A stretch of 23,425 bases of DNA from an uncultured Eubacteriales bacterium (lineage in GTDB: Bacteria; Bacillota_A; Clostridia; Lachnospirales; Lachnospiraceae), in contig ONVT01000272.1 of assembly GCA_900321365.1 (NCBI GenBank), forward strand, positions 1-23,425. The letters are read 5' to 3'. Shown in pieces: positions 8,379 through 15,397 of this stretch. Made by a program: the position numbers and the translations under genes. The notes below the pieces were generated by a model that was not told where the DNA came from, did not search any database, and worked only from the letters and a program-made list of their open reading frames with translations. How positions within the stretch are numbered: position 1 is the stretch's first letter; each line of letters opens with the position of its first letter.

Positions 8379-9715
8379 AGGATAAAAAGGGGAACGTTCT
8401 GGCGCGTCTTCTCACCAGTGACCACTGGTCGAACGTGACAGTATCTGTTCTGGCAGTCATACTGATGCTTCTCACATCGAGCGTCATTCTGCTTGCGATG
8501 GGAAAGAATCCGGTCATAGCGTTCCGGAGCTTCCTGCAGGGATGCGGTATCCTGCCGAAGGCAAATTACGGCGGCGGGAGCGGCATGCTGTCGGATTTCT
8601 TCGATTTTCTGAATATCCTGGCACCCATGATGCTGGCGGCGCTCGCATTTATCGTAGCGTTCAAGACCGGACTGTTCAACATCGGCATCTCCGGACAGAT
8701 GCTGCTCTCCGGATTTCTGGCGACCATTTTCGTCGGATATCTGAAGGGGATCAGCCCGTGGCTTGCCAAGCCTCTGGTTGTCCTGACCGGTGCGGCGGCA
8801 GGCGCGCTGTGCGGTGCGCTGATCGGCTTTTTAAAGTACAGATTCAATATCCATGAGGTCGTCTCCACGATCATGGTGAACTACATCATCAGCTACACGA
8901 CGGGATTTTTCATCAATACCCGCTATGTGGACATGCTGACCAGATCCAGCCGGATCTGCAGCGTGGAATCGAGGCTGACCTTTCCGAAGGTGGAGGTCGG
9001 AAGCGTCAGGTGCAATATTCCACTCGGGATTGTAATCGCCCTGATCAGCGTGTTTGTGGTGAAGTTTATCTTTGACAGGACTGCCTTCGGATTTGAGCTG
9101 AAGGCTGTCGGAACCAGCCGGAAATGCGCCCGGTACATCGGCGTCAATGTAGGGCGGAGCATCATCGTGTCGATGGCCCTCTCCGGCCTCTTCGCGGGGC
9201 TTGCCGGCGTCACCTACTATCTCGGATACACGAATACCATGGTTCCGAAGGCGCTGCCCGGTATGGGATATGATTCCATCGCCGTGGCGCTCCTGGGCAA
9301 TTCCTCTCCCATCGGGTCGATCTTCTCCTCCATCATCGTGACAATCTTCCAGAGCGGCGCCAACTACATGAGCTCCTCGGTCGGGGTTGCGAAGGAGATT
9401 GCCTCCCTGATCACGGGCATTCTTCTTCTGTACGCGGCCTGCGGCGAATTCATGAAGGAGCTCGGCCGCAGAAAGATGGAGAAGGAGGCGGACAGGAGGG
9501 TTGCCGCCATGCAGGCGGCGCGCGCCGGGTCATCCCCGGCGGGAAGTTCCCGGACACAGGCTGCATCCCCGGCGGAAAACCCGCGGACGCAGACTGCATC
9601 CATGGCGGAAAACCCGCGGACGCAGACTGCATCCCCGGCAGAAAACCCGCGGACGCAGGATACGTCCCCGGGAAAGATTTCGCAGGATGGAAAGAAAGGA
9701 GGGGAGGACAGATGA
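8375..9715 (+). CDS. Nucleoside-type ABC transporter permease 1, with repeat-encoded C-terminal tail
   Basis: A 446-residue integral membrane permease of the BPD_transp_2 family (YufP/NupP-like). The first 375 residues hold about ten hydrophobic helices with conserved segments such as FKTGLFNIGISGQMLLSG and NIHEVVSTIMVNYI, which identify the first of the two permeases in BMP importers. The last 70 residues are hydrophilic and low in complexity, rich in Ala, Ser, Pro, Glu and Arg. They are built from an 11-residue unit (ASPAENPRTQT) repeated about four times, and end in a lysine-rich stretch. The tail follows the final helix and a charged segment (ELGRRKMEKEADRR), so it is probably cytoplasmic. 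It starts at the ATGA overlap with the ATPase gene and ends at another ATGA overlap with permease 2. Confidence 0.92.
   Translation: MKDKKGNVLARLLTSDHWSNVTVSVLAVILMLLTSSVILLAMGKNPVIAFRSFLQGCGILPKANYGGGSGMLSDFFDFLNILAPMMLAALAFIVAFKTGLFNIGISGQMLLSGFLATIFVGYLKGISPWLAKPLVVLTGAAAGALCGALIGFLKYRFNIHEVVSTIMVNYIISYTTGFFINTRYVDMLTRSSRICSVESRLTFPKVEVGSVRCNIPLGIVIALISVFVVKFIFDRTAFGFELKAVGTSRKCARYIGVNVGRSIIVSMALSGLFAGLAGVTYYLGYTNTMVPKALPGMGYDSIAVALLGNSSPIGSIFSSIIVTIFQSGANYMSSSVGVAKEIASLITGILLLYAACGEFMKELGRRKMEKEADRRVAAMQAARAGSSPAGSSRTQAASPAENPRTQTASMAENPRTQTASPAENPRTQDTSPGKISQDGKKGGEDR
9530..9661 (+). repeat. 33-bp in-frame tandem repeat (four copies)
   Basis: Copies lie at 9530-9562, 9563-9595, 9596-9628 and 9629-9661, with a decayed fifth at 9662-9694. 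Copies 2 to 4 are almost identical, while copy 1 is diverged. The 33-base period keeps the reading frame and encodes 11 residues, so expansion or contraction would lengthen or shorten the tail of permease 1 without a frameshift. There are no spacers, so this is not CRISPR. Confidence 0.9.
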
Positions 9716-10671
9716 CGAAGGTATTTACAGACGGACTCTCCTTTGGACTCCCGCTTCTGATCATGGCGGTCGGCGCGATCTACTCCGAGAAAAGCGGAGT
9801 GACCAACCTGGCGATCGAGGGCTTCCAGGGCTTCGGCGCATTTATCGGGGCACTCGCGGCAATCCTTATCATGCCGCTGCTTCCGAAGAGTTCGCAGGTT
9901 CCGATTTATGCCGCGATGCTTTTCGCGGCCATCGGAGGCGGGGCCTATGCCTGCATCCACGCGCTTCTGTGCATCAATTTCAAGGCGAACCAGGTGATCA
10001 GCGGTGTTGTGGTCAACATCCTGGCGGTCGCGCTCACGACCTTCTTCACCAGCGCGGCCAACAGCGCCCTGACCGGAACCGCCTCCAACAAGTTTATCCT
10101 CGGCGTTTCGAACCGCTATACCATACCGGTGCTTTCGAAGATTCCCTGGATCGGCGGGATCTTTCAGAAGATGTATCCGTTCGAATGGATCATTATTGTC
10201 CTGGTGATCTTCTTCTGGTATCTGATGTACAAGACACGGTTCGGCATGCGGCTGAGGGCGTGCGGCGAGAATCCACAGGCTCTGGACGCGGCCGGAGGGA
10301 ATGTCGTGAGGACCCGCTGGATCGCCGTTATCATCTCCGGGGCGCTTTCCGGAATCGGCGGCATCTGCTTCGCCTATTCCATCATGGCAAACTATTCGCC
10401 GAGCATCTACATGGGATATGGCTACCTCGCCATAGCGGCCATGATCTTCGGAAACTGGAATATCCCCGCGACGGTGGTGGTATGCCTTGTCTTCGGACTG
10501 GCCAGGGCGGGCGGACAGCAGCTGTGCATCGCGATGAAGCTGCCGGGAAACTATACGGATCTGTTCAACATGCTTCCCTATGTCCTCACCATGCTTCTGC
10601 TGATCTTTTTCTCGAAGCGCAACCACCCGCCCCAGGCGAGCGGACAGCCGTGGGACCACAGCCGGAGATAG
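9712..10671 (+). CDS. Nucleoside-type ABC transporter permease 2
   Basis: A 319-residue permease of the BPD_transp_2 family (YufQ/NupQ-like), with eight or nine hydrophobic helices. Conserved landmarks include YSEKSGVTNLAIEGFQGFGA near the N-terminus, INFKANQVISGVVVNILAV, and the cytoplasmic loop RACGENPQALDAAGGNV that contacts the ATPase in this family. It is the last gene of the importer operon and begins inside the stop of permease 1 (ATGA overlap), so the two permeases should form a heterodimer. With the binding protein and double ATPase it completes a BMP-type nucleoside importer. The exact substrate (guanosine, adenosine or other) cannot be read from sequence. Confidence 0.92.
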   Translation: MTKVFTDGLSFGLPLLIMAVGAIYSEKSGVTNLAIEGFQGFGAFIGALAAILIMPLLPKSSQVPIYAAMLFAAIGGGAYACIHALLCINFKANQVISGVVVNILAVALTTFFTSAANSALTGTASNKFILGVSNRYTIPVLSKIPWIGGIFQKMYPFEWIIIVLVIFFWYLMYKTRFGMRLRACGENPQALDAAGGNVVRTRWIAVIISGALSGIGGICFAYSIMANYSPSIYMGYGYLAIAAMIFGNWNIPATVVVCLVFGLARAGGQQLCIAMKLPGNYTDLFNMLPYVLTMLLLIFFSKRNHPPQASGQPWDHSRR

Positions 10672-10697
10672 AAAGTGGCAAGCCCCCCTGCCGCCCC

Positions 10698-10723
10698 CCG
10701 CGGCTGAGGTGTTACTTGCAGCG
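10698..10723. repeat. Interspersed intergenic motif, copy C
   Basis: CCGCGGCTGAGGTGTTACTT plus GCAGCG matches copy A (near 3400) at 19 of 21 core positions. GCAAG upstream (10679-10683) can pair with CTTGC (10715-10719). As with copy A, it follows the last gene of an operon and precedes the next promoter. Confidence 0.5.
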
Positions 10724-10734
10724 GTAGAAAACTG

Positions 10735-10763
10735 TTGACTATACAGCCTTAAAGTGATAAAAG
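10735..10763 (+). promoter_or_regulatory. Promoter for the HdeD-family gene
   Basis: TTGACT (10735-10740), a 17-base spacer and TAAAAG (10758-10763). The -10 is a four-of-six match; the -35 is strong. It lies 45 bases before the start codon. Confidence 0.55.
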
Positions 10764-10807
10764 TCTTTATGGTAAAAATCTATCAGATTGAAGGAGGAGT
10801 ATCTCAA

Positions 10808-11320
10808 ATGGCAGTTCTTTGTGTAATTTTAGGTATCATCATGATTATCGGAGGGTTTTCGTGCATGTTCACGCCGCTGGCCACGCTGGCAGCAGTTGGA
10901 TTCATCCTTGGCCCGCTTCTGCTGGTATTCGGTATTGTCGGCATCGTCCGTGCCATACAGGAGAAGGGTGGCGTACTGGAATGGATCCTGTGCATCCTTG
11001 CAGTGATTCTGGGCATCTACGCGCTTGTTAACCCGGGCTCCACGCTTGTATTTGACGGGATTATCGTTTACCTGTTTGCGGCGTTCTTCCTGATCGAGGG
11101 AGTGATCCAGATTGTGATTGCGTTCCAGACCAAGGTCGTCAACAAGAACTGGTACTGGCACCTGATCGCGGGAATTCTTGCGGTCATCCTGGGCATCTAT
11201 CTGCTTGTGCATCCGATGGTCTCCGCGGTTACTGTCGGCGTGCTGATCGGATTCTTCTTCATCGTGTGTGGATTCGGCCTGATCTCTTTTGGAATGGGTG
11301 GAGGCGAAGCAGAAGCATAA
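10808..11320 (+). CDS. HdeD-family (DUF308) membrane protein
   Basis: A 170-residue, highly hydrophobic protein with six predicted membrane helices in two similar halves, each carrying an ILAVILGIY-type segment (CILAVILGIYALVNPG and AGILAVILGIYLLVHP). This internal duplication is typical of the HdeD/DUF308 family, whose E. coli member is linked to acid resistance; the molecular role is unknown. I chose the ATG at 10808 because AAGGAGGAG (10791-10799) sits eight bases upstream. An upstream in-frame start at 10754 would overlap the promoter. It is followed after 98 bases by a small secreted protein, with two hairpins between, so the pair may be one transcription unit ending at the terminator near 12063. 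Confidence 0.87.
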   Translation: MAVLCVILGIIMIIGGFSCMFTPLATLAAVGFILGPLLLVFGIVGIVRAIQEKGGVLEWILCILAVILGIYALVNPGSTLVFDGIIVYLFAAFFLIEGVIQIVIAFQTKVVNKNWYWHLIAGILAVILGIYLLVHPMVSAVTVGVLIGFFFIVCGFGLISFGMGGGEAEA

Positions 11321-11336
11321 TAAGATGAGCAGTAAT

Positions 11337-11386
11337 GGCCTGCGGGGCGCAGGCCTGAAGAAAAGCATCCGGTCTGAAGGCCGGAT
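11337..11386 (+). promoter_or_regulatory. Two consecutive intercistronic hairpins
   Basis: GGCCTGC (11337-11343) pairs with GCAGGCC (11349-11355) around GGGGC, and ATCCGG (11367-11372) pairs with CCGGAT (11381-11386). Neither is followed by a T-run. They may tune the relative mRNA levels of the flanking genes. Confidence 0.5.
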
Positions 11387-11418
11387 TGCTGCAGGTTTCA
11401 TATAAAAGGAGGTAACTT

Positions 11419-11991
11419 ATGAAAAAAGCACTTTGTGTGGCAATGGCACTAGCGATGACAGTCGGAATGTCGGCCGCGGTTTTTGCGGATGAGACGGAAA
11501 GCGCCCAGGAGGGTGTGGTGAAGTTCAGTTACCAGGACATCGACCCGGACGTCTATGAGGGCGCATGGTTCAGCACCGGCCTTGGATTTGACATGTATCT
11601 TCCGGCGGACTGGGAGGTGGCAGAGCTTACCGATGACATGGTGGAAGCCGGTGTCGCTTTCGTGGCAGGCAATGAGGAGGACGGAGCAAACACGGTCATC
11701 ACCTATGCTCAGGTCCCGGAAGAGGCGGGAGACTATGACATGGATGCGCTCGGCGAGGAGATTGCGGCGGCGAACACGACCGCGGTATACGCGGACCTGA
11801 ACGGCATTCCGGCGGTGATCTTCGAGAACGAAGAGTCGGAAGTCGACGGATTTGCCATGCTGGTCGACGGCGGTTATGTCATCTCCGGCGTCATCAGCGC
11901 TCCGGCGGATGTCGAGTTTGCGGACTATGATCCGTTCTTCCAGAACATCATCATGTCCATCAGCCCGACCGAGGCAGAGACCGAGGGCTGA
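11419..11991 (+). CDS. Small acidic secreted protein of unknown function
   Basis: A 190-residue protein with a clear signal peptide: MKKALCVAMALAMTVGMSAA followed by VFA, with probable cleavage after residue 23 before DETES. No lipobox is present. The mature part is strongly acidic. It contains GLGFDMYLPADWEV, NEEDGANTVITYAQVP, and ADLNGIPAVIFENEES near the middle, a layout reminiscent of PsbP/Mog1-like (DUF1795) secreted domains. I cannot assign it firmly, and no catalytic motif is evident. AAGGAGGT at 11405-11412 precedes the ATG. It sits between the HdeD-like gene and a strong terminator, so it is probably the last gene of that unit. An envelope or extracellular role is an inference from the signal peptide only. 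Confidence 0.85.
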   Translation: MKKALCVAMALAMTVGMSAAVFADETESAQEGVVKFSYQDIDPDVYEGAWFSTGLGFDMYLPADWEVAELTDDMVEAGVAFVAGNEEDGANTVITYAQVPEEAGDYDMDALGEEIAAANTTAVYADLNGIPAVIFENEESEVDGFAMLVDGGYVISGVISAPADVEFADYDPFFQNIIMSISPTEAETEG

Positions 11992-12058
11992 GAGAAAGAT
12001 CCGGACAGGAACTCCGGGAATGGCGCGGAGCTGATCCGGATGATATCCTGATGGAATC

Positions 12059-12105
12059 AAAAGGCACACAAAATCATTAATTTTTATGATTTTGTGTGCC
12101 TTTTT
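12059..12105. terminator. Strong bidirectional intrinsic terminator
   Basis: GGCACACAAAATCAT (12063-12077) pairs perfectly with ATGATTTTGTGTGCC (12086-12100) around an eight-base loop. Five T residues follow (12101-12105) and A residues precede, so it could work on both strands. It ends the HdeD and secreted-protein unit. Confidence 0.9.
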
Positions 12106-12106
12106 C

Positions 12107-12136
12107 TTGTCTGAACACGCCTGCGGGGTGTATGAT
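12107..12136 (+). promoter_or_regulatory. Promoter for the LacI-like/GGDEF gene
   Basis: TTGTCT (12107-12112), an 18-base spacer and TATGAT (12131-12136, five of six). It begins directly after the terminator T-run. The leader of about 75 bases holds a seven-base-pair hairpin, CAGTGGC (12181-12187) with GCCACTG (12198-12204), shortly before the start codon. Confidence 0.55.
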
Positions 12137-12217
12137 AACAAATGAGAAGTGCTTCTGAAAATGTTTTTGGTTTTGGGGTGCAGTGGCTGAATCTCAGGCC
12201 ACTGAAATACGTGGATT

Positions 12218-14155
12218 ATGGAGAAGAACAGAATCAATATCGCCTTCCTGACGGCTGACTGGAACAGGGAACTGGTCAGCGTCGCTCTTGCCGCGGTTGT
12301 CAGATTCCTGGAAAGGCACGCTGAGGTGCACATCCAGGTATTTGACTGCTTTTCTTATTCCCTGTACAGTGACAGGAGAAGTGCAAGATTCCAGATTTAT
12401 GACCTTCCGGATCTGGGCAATTATGATGCCGTCCTGGTGCAGGCGCATCAGATCATGGATACGGATGTGATCCGGAGACTGGAGCGGCGGATCATGAAGG
12501 AGGGTGTCCCGGCGATCTCGGTGGGCGCCAGGATGGAGGGATGCATCTTCATCGGCACGGATGATTATGCCGCCGCGAGACAGATCGCGGAGCACGTGGT
12601 GAAGGAGCATGGCGCGAGGACATTTCTCTACCTGAAGGGAAGCGAGAGGGAAGATGGCACCGGAGAGGCGGAGCTTCGCAGGAAGGCTTTCGAGGATGTC
12701 TGCCGGGAAAACCAGATTCCGGATTCCAATATCTCCTACTTTGCCGGGAACTGGGAGACCAGGAACGGAGCTCTTGCGGTGGAGAAACTGCTTGAGGAGG
12801 GGAAACCGCTTCCGGACGCCATCGTCTCGGCGAATGACGAGATGGCGCTCGGGGCGCTCAGTGCCCTGAACGAAGCCGGGATTTTGGTTCCGGAGAAAGT
12901 GATCGTGACCGGTTATGACGGGATCCTGAGCGCCTCCCTGTCCGACCCCCGGCTGTCCACGATCTCAAGGGATTTCGAGACGCTGATCGACACGGCACTG
13001 GAGACACTGATGGATCAGATCAGGGGAGAAAAGGTGCCGAGGAGAATCTTCAGCCCGTTCAAGATGGTCTGCTCCGAGTCGTGCGGATGCTATATGAACT
13101 ACCTCGAAGAGCTGCCGAAGATCAAAAAGATGTATTACCAGAACTCCCGGCAGCAGGAGAAGTTCTACTTCCAGCAGGACAAGATGACGGCGGATCTGTT
13201 CCGGATCGACGACAACAGCCTGATTATGGAAGTGGTGGAGAATCATTACCAGATCTTCGGGGACGGACATCTCTATATCTACGCCAACGACCATTACTTT
13301 GATCATTACATGTCGGAGGAAGAGGAGTCAGAATCAGACAAAAGGCATTTCTCCGATACCTTTGTCCTGGCCTGCTGCGGAGGAAGGCAGCTGGAGCATC
13401 AGGAGCCGAACGCGTATATGCGGATAGCGCGGAAGGATCTTGTGGACGCACCGCTGCTTCGCGATGAGCAGCTGACGATCTTTTATTCCCTGCATTTCCA
13501 GAACACCAACCTGGGATTCCTGGTCCTGACGCAGCCGCCGTCCGTCGCTGAGATGCACCTGCATGAGAACATCGTGAACCTGTGTGTCTTTGCCCTTGAA
13601 AATGCGCGCCACAGGCTTCGCGCGCACATGCTGAACCGGAAGCTGGACGCCCTGTATATGAGGGATCAGCTGACCGGCCTGTACAACCGGTTCGGGTACG
13701 ACCGCATGGCGGAGGGCGTCTTTGAGGACATCAATTCGCGGGGACTCGATGTCCGTGTGCTGTTCCTGGATATCGACAACATGAAGGGGATCAATGACCG
13801 GTACGGACATGACCAGGGTGACCTGGCGATCCGGACCGTCTCAAAGGTCATGACCGGATCCTGTCGTAAGGGCGACTTCAAGATGCGCTACGGGGGCGAT
13901 GAGTTCGTGATCATCACCGAGGACAGCAAGGTGGATCTCAGGAGCCGGCTTGAGGAGAGGTTCCGGAACATCAACGAGAGCGGTGAACTGCCGTTTTTCC
14001 TGGGAGTGAGCATCGGGGATTATACGGTCAGGGACAGGAGCCCGAAGTCGCTTGACGACCTCCTGCGGCACGCGGACGAGCTGATGTACAAAGAGAAGAG
14101 CAAGAAGAAGCTCGTCGCGGGCGTCGGCGCGAAGGCGACGAGGCAAATGACATAA
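12218..14155 (+). CDS. Cytoplasmic LacI-like ligand-binding domain fused to diguanylate cyclase
   Basis: A 645-residue soluble protein with no signal peptide or membrane helix. Residues 6-280 are a LacI/GalR-type periplasmic-binding fold: INIAFLTADWN at the start, then GTDDYAAARQIAEHVV, SANDEMALGALSALNEAG and VTGYDGI. There is no helix-turn-helix, so it should sense a ligand without binding DNA. A cysteine cluster (Cys285, Cys289, Cys291) and a helical linker follow, then a middle domain (about 320-465) I cannot name, possibly GAF-like. The GGDEF domain (about 490-630) is intact: DQLTGLYNRFGY, DIDNMKGINDRYGHDQGD, GGDEF at 559-563, and an RxxD inhibitory site (RKGD, 550-553). It should make c-di-GMP with product feedback, in response to an intracellular small molecule. 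The ribosome binding site is weak. It has its own promoter. Confidence 0.9.
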   Translation: MEKNRINIAFLTADWNRELVSVALAAVVRFLERHAEVHIQVFDCFSYSLYSDRRSARFQIYDLPDLGNYDAVLVQAHQIMDTDVIRRLERRIMKEGVPAISVGARMEGCIFIGTDDYAAARQIAEHVVKEHGARTFLYLKGSEREDGTGEAELRRKAFEDVCRENQIPDSNISYFAGNWETRNGALAVEKLLEEGKPLPDAIVSANDEMALGALSALNEAGILVPEKVIVTGYDGILSASLSDPRLSTISRDFETLIDTALETLMDQIRGEKVPRRIFSPFKMVCSESCGCYMNYLEELPKIKKMYYQNSRQQEKFYFQQDKMTADLFRIDDNSLIMEVVENHYQIFGDGHLYIYANDHYFDHYMSEEEESESDKRHFSDTFVLACCGGRQLEHQEPNAYMRIARKDLVDAPLLRDEQLTIFYSLHFQNTNLGFLVLTQPPSVAEMHLHENIVNLCVFALENARHRLRAHMLNRKLDALYMRDQLTGLYNRFGYDRMAEGVFEDINSRGLDVRVLFLDIDNMKGINDRYGHDQGDLAIRTVSKVMTGSCRKGDFKMRYGGDEFVIITEDSKVDLRSRLEERFRNINESGELPFFLGVSIGDYTVRDRSPKSLDDLLRHADELMYKEKSKKKLVAGVGAKATRQMT

Positions 14156-14262
14156 TAAAAAGGACTTTGTCGTTTGCTATAAAAAGACAGAAATACGGAC
14201 ATTTACAGAAATATAAGAAGGAACAGGGTCTGCTGCCCGAAAGGGGGCGGGCTCATTTTATG
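14156..14262. other. Intergenic stretch without recognised genes
   Basis: This AT-rich stretch after the GGDEF gene contains no convincing coding sequence. GCCC (14235-14238) with GGGC further on could form a small hairpin, but there is no proper T-run. The regulatory region of the inositol genes begins right after it. Confidence 0.4.
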
Positions 14263-14303
14263 CGAAAATGCGTGCATTATTGGCTGAAATGCACGCATTT
14301 TCG
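14263..14303. promoter_or_regulatory. Paired operator upstream of iolE (sites 1 and 2)
   Basis: CGAAAATGCGTGCATT (14263-14278) and AATGCACGCATTTTCG (14288-14303) are perfect 16-base inverted copies with a nine-base spacer. Each contains the 12-base pseudo-palindrome AATGC-GT/AC-GCATT, with centres 21 bp apart, about two helical turns. The site size and symmetry fit a LacI-family dimer; the regulator gene lies two genes downstream. As RNA it could also fold into a hairpin, but it lies upstream of the predicted start site. Confidence 0.75.
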
Positions 14304-14335
14304 TAAAATTTTGTGTTCATTTTTTAAAAAAGCTA

Positions 14336-14363
14336 TTTACAAATGCGTGCATTGTGATATGCT
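14336..14363 (+). promoter_or_regulatory. iolE promoter with operator site 3 in the spacer
   Basis: TTTACA (14336-14341) and an extended -10, TGA-TATGCT (TATGCT 14358-14363), are 16 bases apart. The spacer holds a third exact copy of the operator, AATGCGTGCATT (14342-14353). A bound repressor would block RNA polymerase directly. Sites 1 and 2 lie about 54 and 75 bp upstream (centre to centre), which allows cooperative binding or looping. Confidence 0.7.
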
Positions 14364-14376
14364 TAAACAAGCGGTG

Positions 14377-14408
14377 CTCCCTGCCTGGAGGAATACCGGA
14401 GCTTTTTG
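14377..14408 (+). promoter_or_regulatory. Possible attenuator in the iolE leader
   Basis: GCTCC (14377-14381) can pair with GGAGC (14398-14402), which is followed by TTTTTG. An alternative CTCC/GGAG pairing uses the same left arm. The stem is short, so termination would be weak. It lies between the predicted start site and the iolE ribosome binding site. Confidence 0.3.
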
Positions 14409-14449
14409 TTGACAGGCCCTGACCATCATACAGTAGGAGGATGAATTAG

Positions 14450-15352
14450 ATGTTTGATGAAAAAAAGGTTTTTCTCGGAATCGCCCCGATTGGCTGGTGC
14501 AATGACGACATGCCTGAACTTGGCGCGGAAAACACATTCAAGCAGATTGTGAGCGAGATGGCGCTTGCAGGGTTTACCGGATGCGAGATCGGCAACAAGT
14601 ACCCGTCGGACCCGGCTGAGCTGAAGAAGGCGCTGGATCTGCGCGGAATGAGAATCGCGAGCCGCTGGTACTCTTCGTTCCTTCTGACCCGACCGATTGA
14701 GGAAGAGGAGAAGGACTTCATCGCCAACCTGGAATTCCTCGCGGCGGTCGGAGCAAACCGGATCAATGTCAGTGAGCAGAGCTATTCGATTCAGGGAAAG
14801 ATAGATGTGCCGATCCTGACCGGCGGCCATAAGTATGTGATGAATGACGCTGAGTGGGACAGGTTTACCAAAGGCCTCAACCATCTTGGAAAGATCGCGA
14901 AGGACCGCGGATTCAAACTGTGCTTCCACCATCATATGGGAACGGTCGTCCAGACGAGCGAAGAGACGGACCGCATGATGAGCAATACGGATCCGGAGCT
15001 GGTCTTCCTGTGCTATGACACCGGTCATTTTACCTTTGCCGGAGAGGATCCGCTTGCCATGCTCAAAAAGTACGCTGACAGAGTCGGGCATGTCCACCTG
15101 AAGGATATGAGGCTTCCGGTGGTCGAGGAAGCGAGGAAGAACAACTGGAGCTTCCTGCAGGCAGTCAGGAACGGGGCATTTACGGTACCCGGAGACGGCG
15201 GCGTTGATTTCGATCCGATCTTTAAGCTTCTCTCCGAGAGCGGCTATACCGGATGGCTTCTGGTGGAAGCGGAGCAGGATCCGGCGAAGGCGGAGCCGCT
15301 GGAGTATGCGATTAAGGGAAGAAACTATATCAGGGAACATACGGGACTTTGA
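14450..15352 (+). CDS. iolE: Myo-inosose-2 dehydratase
   Basis: A 300-residue TIM-barrel protein of the sugar phosphate isomerase/epimerase (xylose isomerase-like) superfamily. In inositol catabolism IolE removes water from scyllo-inosose (2-keto-myo-inositol) to give 3D-(3,5/4)-trihydroxycyclohexane-1,2-dione. The N-terminus GIAPIGWCNDDMPELGAENT is diagnostic of IolE, and CFHHHMGTVVQ, CYDTGHFTFAG, VGHVHLKDMR and VEAEQDP carry the metal and active-site histidines and acids of the fold. AGGAGG at 14435-14440 is nine bases before the ATG. It is the first gene after the operator-promoter region, and iolG follows after 45 bases. IolI or IolH would be alternatives within the superfamily, but the N-terminal signature and the gene order favour IolE. 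Confidence 0.93.
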   Translation: MFDEKKVFLGIAPIGWCNDDMPELGAENTFKQIVSEMALAGFTGCEIGNKYPSDPAELKKALDLRGMRIASRWYSSFLLTRPIEEEEKDFIANLEFLAAVGANRINVSEQSYSIQGKIDVPILTGGHKYVMNDAEWDRFTKGLNHLGKIAKDRGFKLCFHHHMGTVVQTSEETDRMMSNTDPELVFLCYDTGHFTFAGEDPLAMLKKYADRVGHVHLKDMRLPVVEEARKNNWSFLQAVRNGAFTVPGDGGVDFDPIFKLLSESGYTGWLLVEAEQDPAKAEPLEYAIKGRNYIREHTGL

Positions 15353-15397
15353 TTTGGCGAAAACTAACGTAAACCATGCATGAACAGGAGGAAAGAC

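Noticed and set aside
9530..9694. CRISPR-like repeats
   Set aside because: The units abut with no spacers, keep the reading frame and lie inside a permease gene; they are a coding tandem repeat.
9364..10727. Long open frames overlapping the permease genes (minus strand 9364-10659 and another + frame 9501-10727)
   Set aside because: Both are shadows of the permeases; their repetitive or charged translations come from the 33-bp repeat and GC-rich codons.
14167..14412. A small 81-codon frame upstream of iolE
   Set aside because: It runs across the operators and promoter, has no good ribosome binding site and shows no protein-like features.
14409..14433. TTGACA as a second -35 box before iolE
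   Set aside because: No acceptable -10 box lies 16 to 18 bases downstream; the nearest candidates are about 14 bases away and overlap the region just before the ribosome binding site.
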